Part shown: positions 48,122-58,985 of the stretch, piece after piece | Layout of the letters: the number at the start of each line of letters is the position of its first letter | Numbering within the stretch: position 1 is the stretch's first letter | From: Xylanimonas allomyrinae | GTDB lineage: Bacteria > Actinomycetota > Actinomycetes > Actinomycetales > Cellulomonadaceae | NCBI RefSeq assembly: GCF_004135345.1 | Contig: NZ_CP035495.1 | Location: forward strand, 620,001-684,000 | Length of the DNA: 64,000 nt | Direction of reading: 5' to 3' | The notes under the pieces: model-generated | Told to the model about the DNA's origin: nothing | The model's database searches: none | Seen by the model: the letters and a program-made list of their open reading frames with translations, nothing else | Position numbers and translations under genes: made by a program

Positions 48122-49545
48122 CTGCACCCACGGAGCAGCGCACCGATGAGGAGATCATTGCCTCCATCGGCTCCTACGAGTACGGCTGGCACGACTCCGA
48201 CGCGGCCGGCTCGACCGCGCAGCGCGGCCTGAACGAGGACGTCGTGCGCAACATCTCGGCGCTGAAGAACGAGCCCGAGTGGATGCTCAACCAGCGCCTG
48301 CGCGCGCTGCGCCTGTTCGGCAAGAAGCCCATGCCGAACTGGGGTGCCGACCTGACCGGCATCAACTTCGACAACATCAAGTACTTCGTGCGCTCGACCG
48401 AGAAGCAGGCCACCTCGTGGGAGGAGCTGCCCGAGGACATCCGCGCGACCTACGACCGGCTCGGCATCCCCGAGGCCGAGAAGCAGCGCCTGGTGGCCGG
48501 CGTCGCCGCGCAGTACGAGTCCGAGGTCGTCTACCACCAGATCCGCGAGGACCTGGAGGCGCAGGGCGTCATCTTCGTCGACACCGACACCGGCCTGCGC
48601 GACTACCCGGAGATCTTCCAGGAGTACTTCGGCACCGTCATCCCCGCCGGCGACAACAAGTTCGCGGCGCTCAACTCCGCGGTGTGGTCGGGCGGCTCGT
48701 TCGTCTACGTCCCGCCGGGCGTGCACGTCGAGATCCCGCTCCAGGCGTACTTCCGGATCAACACCGAGAACATGGGCCAGTTCGAGCGGACGCTGATCAT
48801 CGCCGACGAGGGCTCCTACGTGCACTACGTCGAGGGCTGCACCGCGCCGATCTACTCCAGCGACTCGCTGCACTCCGCCGTCGTCGAGATCATCGTCAAG
48901 AAGAACGCGCGGGTGCGGTACACGACCATCCAGAACTGGTCGAACAACGTCTACAACCTCGTGACCAAGCGGGCCACCGCGGCCGAGGGCGCCACCATGG
49001 AATGGGTCGACGGCAACATCGGCTCCAAGGTGACGATGAAGTACCCCGCGATCTACCTGCTGGGCGAGCACGCCCGCGGCGAGACCCTGTCGATCGCGTT
49101 CGCGGGCGAGGGCCAGCACCAGGACGCCGGCGCCAAGATGGTGCACGCGGCCCCGCGCACGTCGTCGTCCATCGTGAGCAAGTCCGTGGCGCGCGGCGGC
49201 GGGCGCACCTCCTACCGCGGGCTCGTCCAGGTGCTCGAAGGCGCCGCGCACTCGGCGTCCAACGTGCTGTGCGACGCGCTGCTGGTCGACCAGATCTCGC
49301 GCTCCGACACCTACCCCTACGTGGACGTCCGCGAGGACGACGTGTCGATGGGTCACGAGGCCACCGTGTCCCGCGTCAGCGAGGACCAGCTGTTCTACCT
49401 GATGTCCCGAGGCATGCCCGAGACGGAGGCCATGGCCATGATCGTGCGCGGGTTCGTCGAGCCCATCGCGCGCGAGCTGCCCATGGAGTACGCGCTCGAG
49501 CTCAACCGCCTCATCGAGCTGCAGATGGAAGGGTCCGTCGGCTGA
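48118..49545 (+). CDS. sufB: Fe-S cluster assembly scaffold SufB
   Basis: A 475-residue beta-helix scaffold of the SufBCD complex. Family landmarks include [23 protein letters not shown] near residue 76, [27 protein letters not shown] near residue 189, [21 protein letters not shown] near residue 238 (with a conserved cysteine) and a C-terminal [32 protein letters not shown]. No intein interrupts it, unlike SufB in some mycobacteria. Coupled to sufR. Confidence 0.97.
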   Translation: MTAPTEQRTDEEIIASIGSYEYGWHDSDAAGSTAQRGLNEDVVRNISALKNEPEWMLNQRLRALRLFGKKPMPNWGADLTGINFDNIKYFVRSTEKQATSWEELPEDIRATYDRLGIPEAEKQRLVAGVAAQYESEVVYHQIREDLEAQGVIFVDTDTGLRDYPEIFQEYFGTVIPAGDNKFAALNSAVWSGGSFVYVPPGVHVEIPLQAYFRINTENMGQFERTLIIADEGSYVHYVEGCTAPIYSSDSLHSAVVEIIVKKNARVRYTTIQNWSNNVYNLVTKRATAAEGATMEWVDGNIGSKVTMKYPAIYLLGEHARGETLSIAFAGEGQHQDAGAKMVHAAPRTSSSIVSKSVARGGGRTSYRGLVQVLEGAAHSASNVLCDALLVDQISRSDTYPYVDVREDDVSMGHEATVSRVSEDQLFYLMSRGMPETEAMAMIVRGFVEPIARELPMEYALELNRLIELQMEGSVG

Positions 49546-49546
49546 C

Positions 49547-50779
49547 ATGACCAGCACCACCGAGATCACCACCGACCACACGCGGGCGAAGGCCGACGGC
49601 GCGCACTCCCACTCCTTCGGGCAGGGCGTCGTACCCGCCGGGTCACGCGCGGAACGGCTCACCTCCTTCGACCTCGCCGACATCCCCGTGCCCACGGGCC
49701 GCGAGGAGGAGTGGCGGTTCACCCCCGTCGCCCGCCTCCAGCCGCTGTTCGCGGCCGAGCTCGGCGACGCCGGGGTGACCGTGACCGTCACGCCCGCCCC
49801 CGAGGTCAAGGTCGAGACCGTCGGCCGCGACGACGCCCGGCTCGGCACCGCGGGCAAGCCCGGCGACCGCACCGCAGTCACCGCGTGGAACGCGTTCACC
49901 GACGCCACCGTCGTGACCATCCCCGCCGAGACCGTGGCGTCCGACGTCACCGCCGTGCGCGTCACGGGCGTGTCGGCCCAGGCGAGCGCCGCGCACCTGC
50001 TCGTGCACGCCGAACGGTTCAGCCAGGCCGTCGTCGTGATCGACCACGTCGGGGACGCGCTGCTCACCGAGACCGTCGAGATCGTCGTCGACGAGGGCGC
50101 GCACCTGACCGTCGTCTCCGTCCAGGACTGGGCCGACGGGGCCGTGCACGCCTCCTCGCACCGCTCCGTCGTCGGGCGCGACGCACGCCTCAAGCACGTC
50201 GTGGTCACCTTCGGCGGCGACGTCGTACGGCTCACCCCCGACGCGTCGTTCGCCGGCGAGGGCGGCGAGGTCGAGATGGTCGGCCTGTACTTCGCCGACA
50301 CCGACCAGCACCAGGAGCACCGCCTGTTCGTCGACCACGGACAGCCGCGCTGCCGCAGCCGCGTCACCTACAAGGGCGCCCTCCAGGGCGCCGGCGCACA
50401 CGCCGTGTGGGTCGGCGACGTCCTCATCCAGCACCACGCCGAGGGCACCGACACCTACGAGCTCAACCGCAACCTCGTCCTGACCGACGGTGCCCGCGCC
50501 GACTCGGTGCCCAACCTCGAGATCGAGACGGGCGAGATCGAGGGCGCCGGGCACGCGTCGGCAACCGGCCGGTTCGACGACGAACAGCTCTTCTACCTGC
50601 AGTCGCGCGGCATCCCCGAGGCCGACGCCCGGCGCCTGGTGGTGCGCGGCTTCTTCGCCGAGCTCATCGACCAGATCGGCGTGCCCGCCGTGCAGGAGCG
50701 CCTGCTCGCCTCGATCGAGGCCGAGCTCGAGAAGTCCATGAGCGTCATCACCGGGGTCGCCCCCGCCGACGCGGAGTGA
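49547..50779 (+). CDS. sufD: Fe-S cluster assembly protein SufD
   Basis: A 410-residue partner of SufB and SufC. PTGREEEWRFTPVARL near residue 49 and the C-terminal ATGRFDDEQLFYLQSRGIPEADARRLVVRGFFAELIDQI (about residues 345-385) are conserved, as is HQEHRLFVDHGQPRCRSRVTYKGAL near residue 247. The N-terminal 30 residues are Thr/His-rich and variable. Starts 1 nt after the sufB stop. Confidence 0.96.
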   Translation: MTSTTEITTDHTRAKADGAHSHSFGQGVVPAGSRAERLTSFDLADIPVPTGREEEWRFTPVARLQPLFAAELGDAGVTVTVTPAPEVKVETVGRDDARLGTAGKPGDRTAVTAWNAFTDATVVTIPAETVASDVTAVRVTGVSAQASAAHLLVHAERFSQAVVVIDHVGDALLTETVEIVVDEGAHLTVVSVQDWADGAVHASSHRSVVGRDARLKHVVVTFGGDVVRLTPDASFAGEGGEVEMVGLYFADTDQHQEHRLFVDHGQPRCRSRVTYKGALQGAGAHAVWVGDVLIQHHAEGTDTYELNRNLVLTDGARADSVPNLEIETGEIEGAGHASATGRFDDEQLFYLQSRGIPEADARRLVVRGFFAELIDQIGVPAVQERLLASIEAELEKSMSVITGVAPADAE

Positions 50780-50786
50780 CCACGCC

Positions 50787-51127
50787 GTGACCCTTCAGTA
50801 CGCCTGCGGCGTCGCCGACCTCGCCCCGAGGAGGCCATGCTCGTCGAGCTCGACGGGCTCGACGGCGCGGCCGTGCCCGTCGCCGTCGTGCGCGACGGCG
50901 ACGGCGGCTACCACGCGCTGAGCGACATCTGCTCGCACGGGGCGGTCTCGCTGTCCGACGGCGAGGTCACCGGCTGCCTCGTCGAGTGCTGGCTCCACGG
51001 CTCGCAGTTCGACCTGCGCACCGGCAAACCCGTCCAGCTCCCCGCGATCAAACCCGTGCCCGTGTACCCCGTGACGATCGACGGCGAGAACGTCCTGGTC
51101 GACGTCGACGCCCCCGTCACCTTCTGA
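50787..51127 (+). CDS. Rieske-type ferredoxin of the SUF cluster, single-base frameshift near 50826
   Basis: A small [2Fe-2S] Rieske protein with the ligands in CSHGAVSLSDGEVTGCLVECWLHGSQFD (C-x-H ... C-x2-H). The GTG at 50787, 7 nt after sufD, begins MTLQYACGVADLAP; adding one C to CCCC at 50824-50827 continues EEAMLVELDGLDGAAVPVAVVRDGDGGYHALSDICSHG and gives 113 residues, the family length. Without correction only a shortened frame from ATG 50837 (96 residues) would be called, missing the first beta strand but keeping all metal ligands. It probably supplies electrons during cluster assembly. Confidence 0.85.
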
Positions 51128-51151
51128 TCTTCGAACGAACCTGGAGTAGAT

Positions 51152-53239
<2,088 letters not shown>

Positions 53240-53249
53240 ACGGAGCATC

Positions 53250-53729
53250 ATGAGCGCGCTCGAACAGCTGTACCAGCAGGTCATCCTCGACCACGCCAAG
53301 CACCCGCACGGACGAGGGCTTCAGCCCGCCCGGCCCGACGGGCTCGTGGGGGAGTCCCACCAGGTCAACCCGACCTGCGGTGACGAAGTGACCCTCCGCG
53401 TCGCCGTGGCGACGCGGGCAGGAGCGCCCGTCGTCGACACCGTGTCCTGGGAAGGGCAAGGGTGCTCCATCTCGCAGGCGTCCATCTCCGTGATGACCGA
53501 GCTCGTCAGCGGGCAGACCGTCGACGACGTCGAACGGCTCGACAAGCTGTTCCACGACCTCATGGCCTCCCGCGGCAAAGGACTCGCCTCCGAGGACGAC
53601 GAAGACCTGCTCGGGGACGCGACAGCCTTCACCGGCACCTCGCAGTTCCCCGCCCGCATCAAGTGCGCGCTGCTCGGCTGGGCCGCGCTCAAGGACTCGC
53701 TGGCGCGCAGCGGCGCGCTGGCCCAGTGA
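53250..53729 (+). CDS. sufU: Sulfur acceptor SufU
   Basis: A 159-residue NifU_N-like protein. The three zinc-binding cysteines lie in NPTCGDEVTLRV near residue 41, GQGCSISQASISVMTELVSG near residue 70 and IKCALLGWAALKD near residue 137, the pattern of actinobacterial/Firmicutes SufU with its family insertion. It receives persulfide from SufS by Zn ligand swapping. Ends 11 nt before sufT. Confidence 0.95.
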   Translation: MSALEQLYQQVILDHAKHPHGRGLQPARPDGLVGESHQVNPTCGDEVTLRVAVATRAGAPVVDTVSWEGQGCSISQASISVMTELVSGQTVDDVERLDKLFHDLMASRGKGLASEDDEDLLGDATAFTGTSQFPARIKCALLGWAALKDSLARSGALAQ

Positions 53730-53740
53730 AGGATGACCAC

Positions 53741-54076
53741 ATGACAGATTCGACGGTGTCGCCCGGAGCGACCACGGTGGCCGACGTCGAGGAGGCCCTG
53801 CGCGACGTCATCGACCCCGAGCTCGGAATCAACGTCGTCGACCTCGGACTCGTGTACGGAGTCCAGATCGACCAGAACAACGTGGCCACCATCGACATGA
53901 CCCTCACCTCGGCCGCCTGCCCGCTGACCGACGTGATCGAGGACCAGTCGGCGGCCGCACTCGAAGGGCTCGTGGCGGACTTCCGGGTCAACTGGGTCTG
54001 GATGCCGCCGTGGGGGCCGGAGAAGATCACCGAGGAGGGGCGGGAGCAGCTGCGGATGTTGGGGTTCAACGTCTAG
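53741..54076 (+). CDS. sufT: SufT/MIP18-family Fe-S maturation protein
   Basis: A 111-residue DUF59 protein. VEEALRDVIDPELGINVVDLGLVYGVQ (about residues 15-41) with the DPE motif and MTLTSAACPLTDVIEDQ near residue 56 (conserved Cys) define the family, which helps mature Fe-S proteins. ATG at 53741 follows AAGGATGACCAC. Last gene of the suf operon. Confidence 0.93.
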   Translation: MTDSTVSPGATTVADVEEALRDVIDPELGINVVDLGLVYGVQIDQNNVATIDMTLTSAACPLTDVIEDQSAAALEGLVADFRVNWVWMPPWGPEKITEEGREQLRMLGFNV

Positions 54077-54410
54077 GCGGAGCAACTTCTGCACCGCTGG
54101 ACTTGAGGCCGTTGGCACGCTGGAAGACCCACCGTGGCCCCATGGCCGGCCGGGCGGCCACGTGGACGCAGGTCAGCGACCGAGCCGCCACTAGCGTGAA
54201 GCAAGTGACGCGGCGACAGACGGCCGCCACGGTCCATCTCGGGAGGCAGTCGGGTCGCAAGGTGGCAGCGTTTCCAAAGGTCACACGGCATGGAGGGTCA
54301 TGCGCGAGTACTCGGCAGGGCTCGAGGCGCTATCTGCGCGCCTAGCGGGCGGTCCGGCCTTCCTGATCAGTGGAGCGCGGCCGGATAGGCCCTCCTCGAC
54401 CGTCGTCGAC
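54077..54410. other. Non-coding stretch after the suf operon
   Basis: No gene or repeat that I can support; short open frames here have no recognisable product and poor codon structure. It begins the low-information island that separates suf from the iron operon. Confidence 0.5.
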
Positions 54411-54442
54411 AAGGGGTCGGTTCCTCGGTGAGCCGACCCCTT
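54411..54442. terminator. Inverted repeat, possible terminator
   Basis: AAGGGGTCGG (54411-54420), 12-nt loop, CCGACCCCTT (54433-54442): a perfect 10-bp stem 335 nt after sufT. It may end suf transcription or lie at the island edge. The stretch 54443-54669 holds nothing I can name. Confidence 0.6.
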
Positions 54443-54669
54443 CTCTGGCTGCGTCTCTGGCGTTTACCGATCGGTCCAGCTGCGACGGGGCGGTTGTGCG
54501 TGGTCAGTCCCGAGGCTAGCCTCGCACTGGCCGAACCGGATCCGCGCTTGCAGCGACGACACCAGCGGTTCACCCACCCGCCCCGGGCGGTCTCGTGGCG
54601 GTGAAAGCGTGCGTCGACGGCGAGGGCGCGAGCAGTTCGCGGGAGGTCTCGGCGTCCATGGCGCACTGC

Positions 54670-55120
54670 TCAGGTCATGGGCGGGCCGTCGAGACCCGAG
54701 TTCCCGAGTCTGGGTGTTCGCCGTGGAAGACCTCCGCCGTCGACGGTCGGCGAGTCCAGGGTGTGCGGCGCCTTGACCTCGTTGTGGATCGCGAGGACGC
54801 CCCTGCCGGCGACGTACTCGGCCTGCTCGTATGCGATGCCGTCGTGTCGTGCGGCCATAGCGATGTGCCCGAGCGCCGCACGCAGCTCTTGGCATACTTG
54901 CCCGGGCTTCCGGTCACGGTGAGGATCGGGTCGCCGGTGGGTCGGTGGAGCGCTCCGACCTGGCCGAGCATGTGCTCGGGGTTCCTGGCGAAGTACGTGT
55001 TGATCGGGATGCGGACGCCGTCGACGGGGACGTGCACGGCGTCGACGAAGTCCCGCGTTCGCGAGGGCGTGGTCTCGGGCCGACGGGCGAACAGGAGGAT
55101 GTCGGTTCTCGGTTCGGGAA
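54670..55120 (-). pseudogene. Decayed fragment of a large mobile-element DNA methylase/helicase
   Basis: In one minus-strand frame EPRTDILLFARRPE... runs to VDGVRIPINTYFARNPEHMLGQVGA (about 54960), which resembles the conserved I-N-x-Y-F-x-x-x-P-E-x-V/M-L-G segment of the N12-class adenine methylase/helicase proteins of actinobacterial integrative elements. At about 54890 the similarity moves to another frame (CQELRAALGHIAMAARHDG). Both ends of the parent gene are missing. So this is a truncated, frameshifted relic. The family call rests on motif memory and needs a profile search. Confidence 0.4.
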
Positions 55121-55338
55121 GGTGGGGGTCACTGGGTCGGCGTAGCAGAGGTGGCTCCAGGGGCCGGCTCCAGGCGATGGCTTCGCGGGGCGCTCGACTT
55201 GGGCGGCCAGACTGGTGGGGTGCGCGCGGCAAGCGCCAGCCAGCCGAGCACGGGCCGAGACGTCGACGGCGTTGACACTGCGCAAGGGAACAGGTGCACG
55301 CCGTCATGTGCGTGGGCGAGTGGACTCCCGATGGCGGG

Positions 55339-55367
55339 TTGATTCATGATGAATCACACCGTAGCCT
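55339..55367 (+). promoter_or_regulatory. Promoter and palindromic operator of the Zeta toxin module
   Basis: TTGATT (55339-55344), 17-nt spacer, TAGCCT (55362-55367). TGATTCATGATGAATCA (55340-55356) is a perfect 17-bp palindrome (8-bp arms, central G) that covers the -35 and most of the spacer. It lies 30 nt before the antitoxin start and is strikingly AT-rich for this genome. Autorepression by the antitoxin is inferred. Confidence 0.75.
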
Positions 55368-55386
55368 GGTGGCCGAGGAGGACGCC

Positions 55387-55812
55387 ATGTCTGCTGTGAC
55401 TGTTGCCGCCCACGAGCCGAGCCTCAGGCTGTCCTATGCCCGGGCTCGTCTGGCTGAGATCGACCGGATGCGGCAGGTGTACCTGGCGTCGCTGGACGGG
55501 GTGCCGCAGCGAGACATCGCTGCGGCGGTGCACCTGTCTCAGGCCAGCGTGCACCGGTTGATCGTCCGGGCACGCGCGTTGGGTATGCCGCGTGAGTCGG
55601 TCGAGGAGGTCGTCCTCCAGCGGTTCGTCGGGGGCATCTCGACCGTGCAGATGCTCGAGCGCCTGGCCTCGATCGAGTCGTGGGTGCCGCGCGTGGTCGA
55701 CCCGGTCGATGGTGTCCTGCCCGGCGACTCCCAGGCCGACCTGGAAGAACTGTGCGAGGACGGGCTGATCAGCGAGGATGAGGTCAACCAGGTTCTTGAC
55801 GAGCATGAGTGA
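55387..55812 (+). CDS. HTH-type antitoxin of the Zeta-toxin module
   Basis: A 141-residue protein. Its centre is a helix-turn-helix, GVPQRDIAAAVHLSQASVHRLIVRARALG (residues about 38-66), suited to binding the palindrome upstream. The acidic C-terminal third (GDSQADLEELCEDGLISEDEVNQVLDEHE) is typical of regions that wrap a toxin. ATG chosen because GAGGAGG lies 5 nt upstream; an in-frame GTG at 55369 is possible. It is not the canonical small three-helix epsilon; fused DNA-binding antitoxins partner Zeta-like toxins in many actinobacteria. Its end overlaps the toxin start by 8 nt. Confidence 0.75.
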   Translation: MSAVTVAAHEPSLRLSYARARLAEIDRMRQVYLASLDGVPQRDIAAAVHLSQASVHRLIVRARALGMPRESVEEVVLQRFVGGISTVQMLERLASIESWVPRVVDPVDGVLPGDSQADLEELCEDGLISEDEVNQVLDEHE

Positions 55813-56629
55813 CCTGCGCGGGAGCACGCACGCTGCGGCGTGCGTCGCTGTCCGCGGCGGGGCCCCGTTGGACTCGCTGCTGACCCGCGGGGAGCAGCGG
55901 CGCCTGGTGCGCGAGGCTCGCGACTGGTACCTGAATGTCCATGCCGGGAACGTCACGCGCCAGGGCACCTGTGTGGTCGCCACGGCTGGGCCGCCAGGGG
56001 CGGGCAAGTCCTCGGTCCTGCCCGCCGCGGTCCCGGATCTGGGTTCCCGGTTGGTGATCGACCCGGACACGGTCAAGGACTACCTCGCCCGCTGGTGCAC
56101 CGAGCACGGCGCGTACTACGACGACCTGCTGGCCACGGTCCTGCCCGACGGCGGCACCCTGCGTCCCCTGGAGTTGTCACCGCTGCTGCAGACCATGTCT
56201 ACCGAGGTGGCGAACGCGGTGCGCCGCGACGCCCTCGCCCAGCGCATGGACATCGTGGTCGAGGCCACCATGGCATCACCCGCGTACGGCGAGCGGCTCC
56301 TGCTGTCCCTCGCGAAGGCCGACTACCGGGCGTTGCTCATCGTGTCCGTCGAGACCGACCAGCAGACCGCGCATGCCCGCGCCGTCGAGCGGTGGTGGAC
56401 GGGCCGCCAGGCCGAACCTGAGCTCGGCGGACGCCTGGTCCTGCCCGAGACCATCGACGCCGCCTACCCCGGCACCAGGTCGGCCAGCGCCTGCCGCACC
56501 AACGCCCGCAACCTCACCGAGACGATTCGTGCCGGCGGGAGCGCAATCGAGCACGTCACCATCGCCGAGTACGACGACGGCGCACTCGCCCGACTCGACG
56601 CCGACCCGCCACGCGCACTCGACGCCTGA
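55805..56629 (+). CDS. Zeta-toxin-family P-loop kinase
   Basis: A 274-residue kinase of the Zeta toxin family, which phosphorylates UDP-N-acetylglucosamine and so blocks wall synthesis in characterised examples. Walker A VVATAGPPGAGKSSVLPA lies near residues 57-74, followed by LVIDPDTVKDYLARW near residue 85 (the D-x-D/V substrate motif) and IVVEATMASPAYGERLLLSLAKADYRALLIVSVET near residues 150-184. RAVERWWTGRQ near residue 195 fits the lid arginines. Translationally coupled to the antitoxin. Confidence 0.85.
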   Translation: MSDLRGSTHAAACVAVRGGAPLDSLLTRGEQRRLVREARDWYLNVHAGNVTRQGTCVVATAGPPGAGKSSVLPAAVPDLGSRLVIDPDTVKDYLARWCTEHGAYYDDLLATVLPDGGTLRPLELSPLLQTMSTEVANAVRRDALAQRMDIVVEATMASPAYGERLLLSLAKADYRALLIVSVETDQQTAHARAVERWWTGRQAEPELGGRLVLPETIDAAYPGTRSASACRTNARNLTETIRAGGSAIEHVTIAEYDDGALARLDADPPRALDA

Positions 56630-56640
56630 CACCCCTGGTG

Positions 56641-56882
56641 TTGAGCGCCGCGTTGGACATCACCACCGGGCAGGTCGCCGCGGCGCTCAAGCGTCGCCGC
56701 CGCTGCCGGGAGTTCCTCGCCGTCATCAAGCAGATCTCTCTCGCCTACCCGACCGGCAGTTGCACCCGGCGATGGACAACTGCGCCTCGCACAAGCCTCC
56801 CAGGGTCAAGGCGCGTGTCTGGCGGCCAACCCCGTGGATCGTCGTCCACGTCACCTCGTACTTCGGAGTCGCGCCGATCTGA
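56641..56882 (+). pseudogene. IS630-family transposase relic
   Basis: A partial DDE transposase broken by a frameshift. One frame begins VLSAALDITTGQVAAALKRRRRCREFLAVIKQISLAYP; the adjacent frame continues LHPAMDNCASHKPPRVKARVWRPTPWIVVHVTSYFGVAPI. This order (ATG-VTAALKRRHRxxEFLAFLKQI ... MDNYAxHKxxxVxAWL ... HFTPxxxSW) is that of the IS630 DDE_3 domain, with MDN holding the second catalytic Asp. Ends of the IS are not recognisable. The IS is inactive. Confidence 0.7.
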
Positions 56883-56898
56883 CCGCTCCGGGTAGGAC

Positions 56899-56920
56899 CT
56901 TCGCTGAAGCGAAGTAGGAT
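56899..56920 (+). promoter_or_regulatory. Operator and -10 box of mazEF
   Basis: CTTCGCTGAAGCGAAG (56899-56914) is a perfect 7-bp inverted repeat with a GA centre, directly abutting the -10 box TAGGAT (56915-56920). The -10 ends 7 nt before the ATG at 56928, so the mRNA is probably leaderless and under autorepression. Confidence 0.6.
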
Positions 56921-56927
56921 CGTTGGT

Positions 56928-57185
56928 ATGACCGTTGGTGCGAGGGACCGTGGGACCGTCAAGCTCAGTGCAAGCCTGCCGGCCGCAGACGTGGCGTACC
57001 TGGAGCGCTACGCAAGGCGCCACCGGCTGCCCTCGCGATCGGCCACACTGCACGCCGCGGTGCAGGCCCTTCGCGAACGCGAGCTCGAAGCGCAGTACGC
57101 GGAGGCGTATCGCGAGTGGGAGGAGTCCGGAGAGGCGGCGGTGTGGGACGTGGCGGTTGCCGACGGGATCGAGCCGGTCGCATGA
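56928..57185 (+). CDS. MazE-like antitoxin (ribbon-helix-helix type)
   Basis: An 85-residue small protein. The N-terminal VKLSASLPAADVAYLERYARRHRLPSRSATLHAAVQAL (about residues 11-48) has the pattern of an RHH DNA-binding fold. The C-terminal half (LEAQYAEAYREWEESGEAAVWDVAVADGIEP) is acidic and probably wraps the toxin. Stop overlaps the toxin start (ATGA), the standard antitoxin-toxin arrangement. No close named relative is claimed. Confidence 0.82.
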   Translation: MTVGARDRGTVKLSASLPAADVAYLERYARRHRLPSRSATLHAAVQALRERELEAQYAEAYREWEESGEAAVWDVAVADGIEPVA

Positions 57186-57535
57186 GGCGTGGCGAGGTCT
57201 GGGCGGTCGAGCTTGACCCTGCGCGAGGCTCGGAGGCATCCAAGACAAGGCGGTGCGTGATCGTCTCTCGCGACGCGAGCAACAAGGCCGTCGAGACGCA
57301 CGGGAGGGGTGTCGTCACGGTGGTTCCGTTGACGTCGTCCGTTGCTCGAGTTCTTCCCTTCCAGGCGCTCGTCCCTGCGGAGCCAGGAAACGGACTCGAC
57401 CACGACTCGAAGGCTCAGGCCGAACAGGTCCGCTCCGTGGATGTGTCGCGGCTGGTGGCCCGCGTCGGGACGCTTCGCTCCGAGCATGTGGGTGCGGTGG
57501 ACGACGCGCTGATCACTCACCTGGGCCTGGACTGA
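57182..57535 (+). CDS. MazF/PemK-family mRNA interferase
   Basis: A 117-residue ribosome-independent endoribonuclease. MRRGEVWAVELDPARGSEASKTRRCVIVSRD at the N-terminus contains the RGEVW and P-x-x-G-S-E motifs of MazF/PemK, and VVTVVPLTSS near residue 44 is the conserved core strand. The RSVDVSRLVARVGTL region near residue 83 is also typical. Length is normal for the family. Paired with the antitoxin just upstream. Confidence 0.9.
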   Translation: MRRGEVWAVELDPARGSEASKTRRCVIVSRDASNKAVETHGRGVVTVVPLTSSVARVLPFQALVPAEPGNGLDHDSKAQAEQVRSVDVSRLVARVGTLRSEHVGAVDDALITHLGLD

Positions 57536-57982
57536 TCGCACCGAGGCCCGCGGCCCCGCTGCACAGCAGGCAGACCGGAAGGCCGGCGCCGAGCGCAACC
57601 GCGACGAGCCGGAGTGCACCGCCGTTCCGAGGGAACGCCGAGCCGGCGGCCGCGACGGCCGCGACGACCGAGGCGACGGCCAGGCTCAGCGCGGTAGTGA
57701 CCGGCCCGATCCACGACGCGTGCGCGGCGACGCGAAGGGGGACGGGTGGTGCGGCGGTGTGGAGGGGGCCGCGGGCTGGGTCCCGTCGTCATCGTGGCCG
57801 ACGTCGGACAGGTTCGGCGCCGCCCGGCCAGCGCGTCACCGGAACCTTCACCGGCCCGCTGGGGTCGCTGCACGGATCGGTGACAACCGACGTGGCCTGC
57901 CGAGGCGGGCTGAAGGGACCCAAAGCCGCACCCGCAGAGTCCCGCGCCTCGGGGTCCCTGCCGTCCGTTTCGCTGCGGATTC
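57536..57982. other. Non-coding stretch with a possible decayed membrane-protein 3' end on the minus strand
   Basis: No intact gene was found. On the minus strand, from about 57790 to 57514, a frame reads hydrophobic sequence such as TALSLAVASVVAAVAAAGSAF and LVAVALGAGLPVCLLCSGAAG, and ends in a stop. It has no obvious start. It could be the tail of a lost membrane protein or chance in Ala/Val-rich GC DNA. Confidence 0.3.
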
Positions 57983-58030
57983 TTGCCAACCTACCTGGCG
58001 GGTCCTATAGGTTAGGCGTGCCTTACCTCA
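57983..58030 (+). promoter_or_regulatory. Iron-regulated promoter with IdeR/DtxR-like box
   Basis: TTGCCA (57983-57988), 17-nt spacer, TATAGG (58006-58011). AGGTTAGGCGTGCCTTACCT (58009-58028) is a 20-bp inverted repeat with one mismatch that overlaps the -10 and start point. TTAGG...CCTnA spacing (58012-58030) fits the IdeR/DtxR/DmdR iron box. It precedes an iron ABC operon, so Fe-dependent repression is very likely. Confidence 0.8.
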
Positions 58031-58086
58031 CTTGAGGGAAGGCTTCGTTTTGCGACCCCTGACGTCGCCACCGACAAGGAGCACCC

Positions 58087-58908
<822 letters not shown>

Positions 58909-58985
58909 ACCCTCCGATCCCCGCGTGCGGCCGCTGGTCCGCGCGCTCCGCCACGACACATCGTCACGACCGTTCGAGGAAACCC

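Noticed and set aside
48118-49545. Intein in SufB, as found in some mycobacteria
   Set aside because: The frame is continuous with normal length, and no splice-junction residues or endonuclease motifs are present.
57514-57790. Intact membrane-protein gene on the minus strand
   Set aside because: Hydrophobic segments are seen, but no start codon or ribosome site was found and no family was recognised; kept only as a possible remnant.
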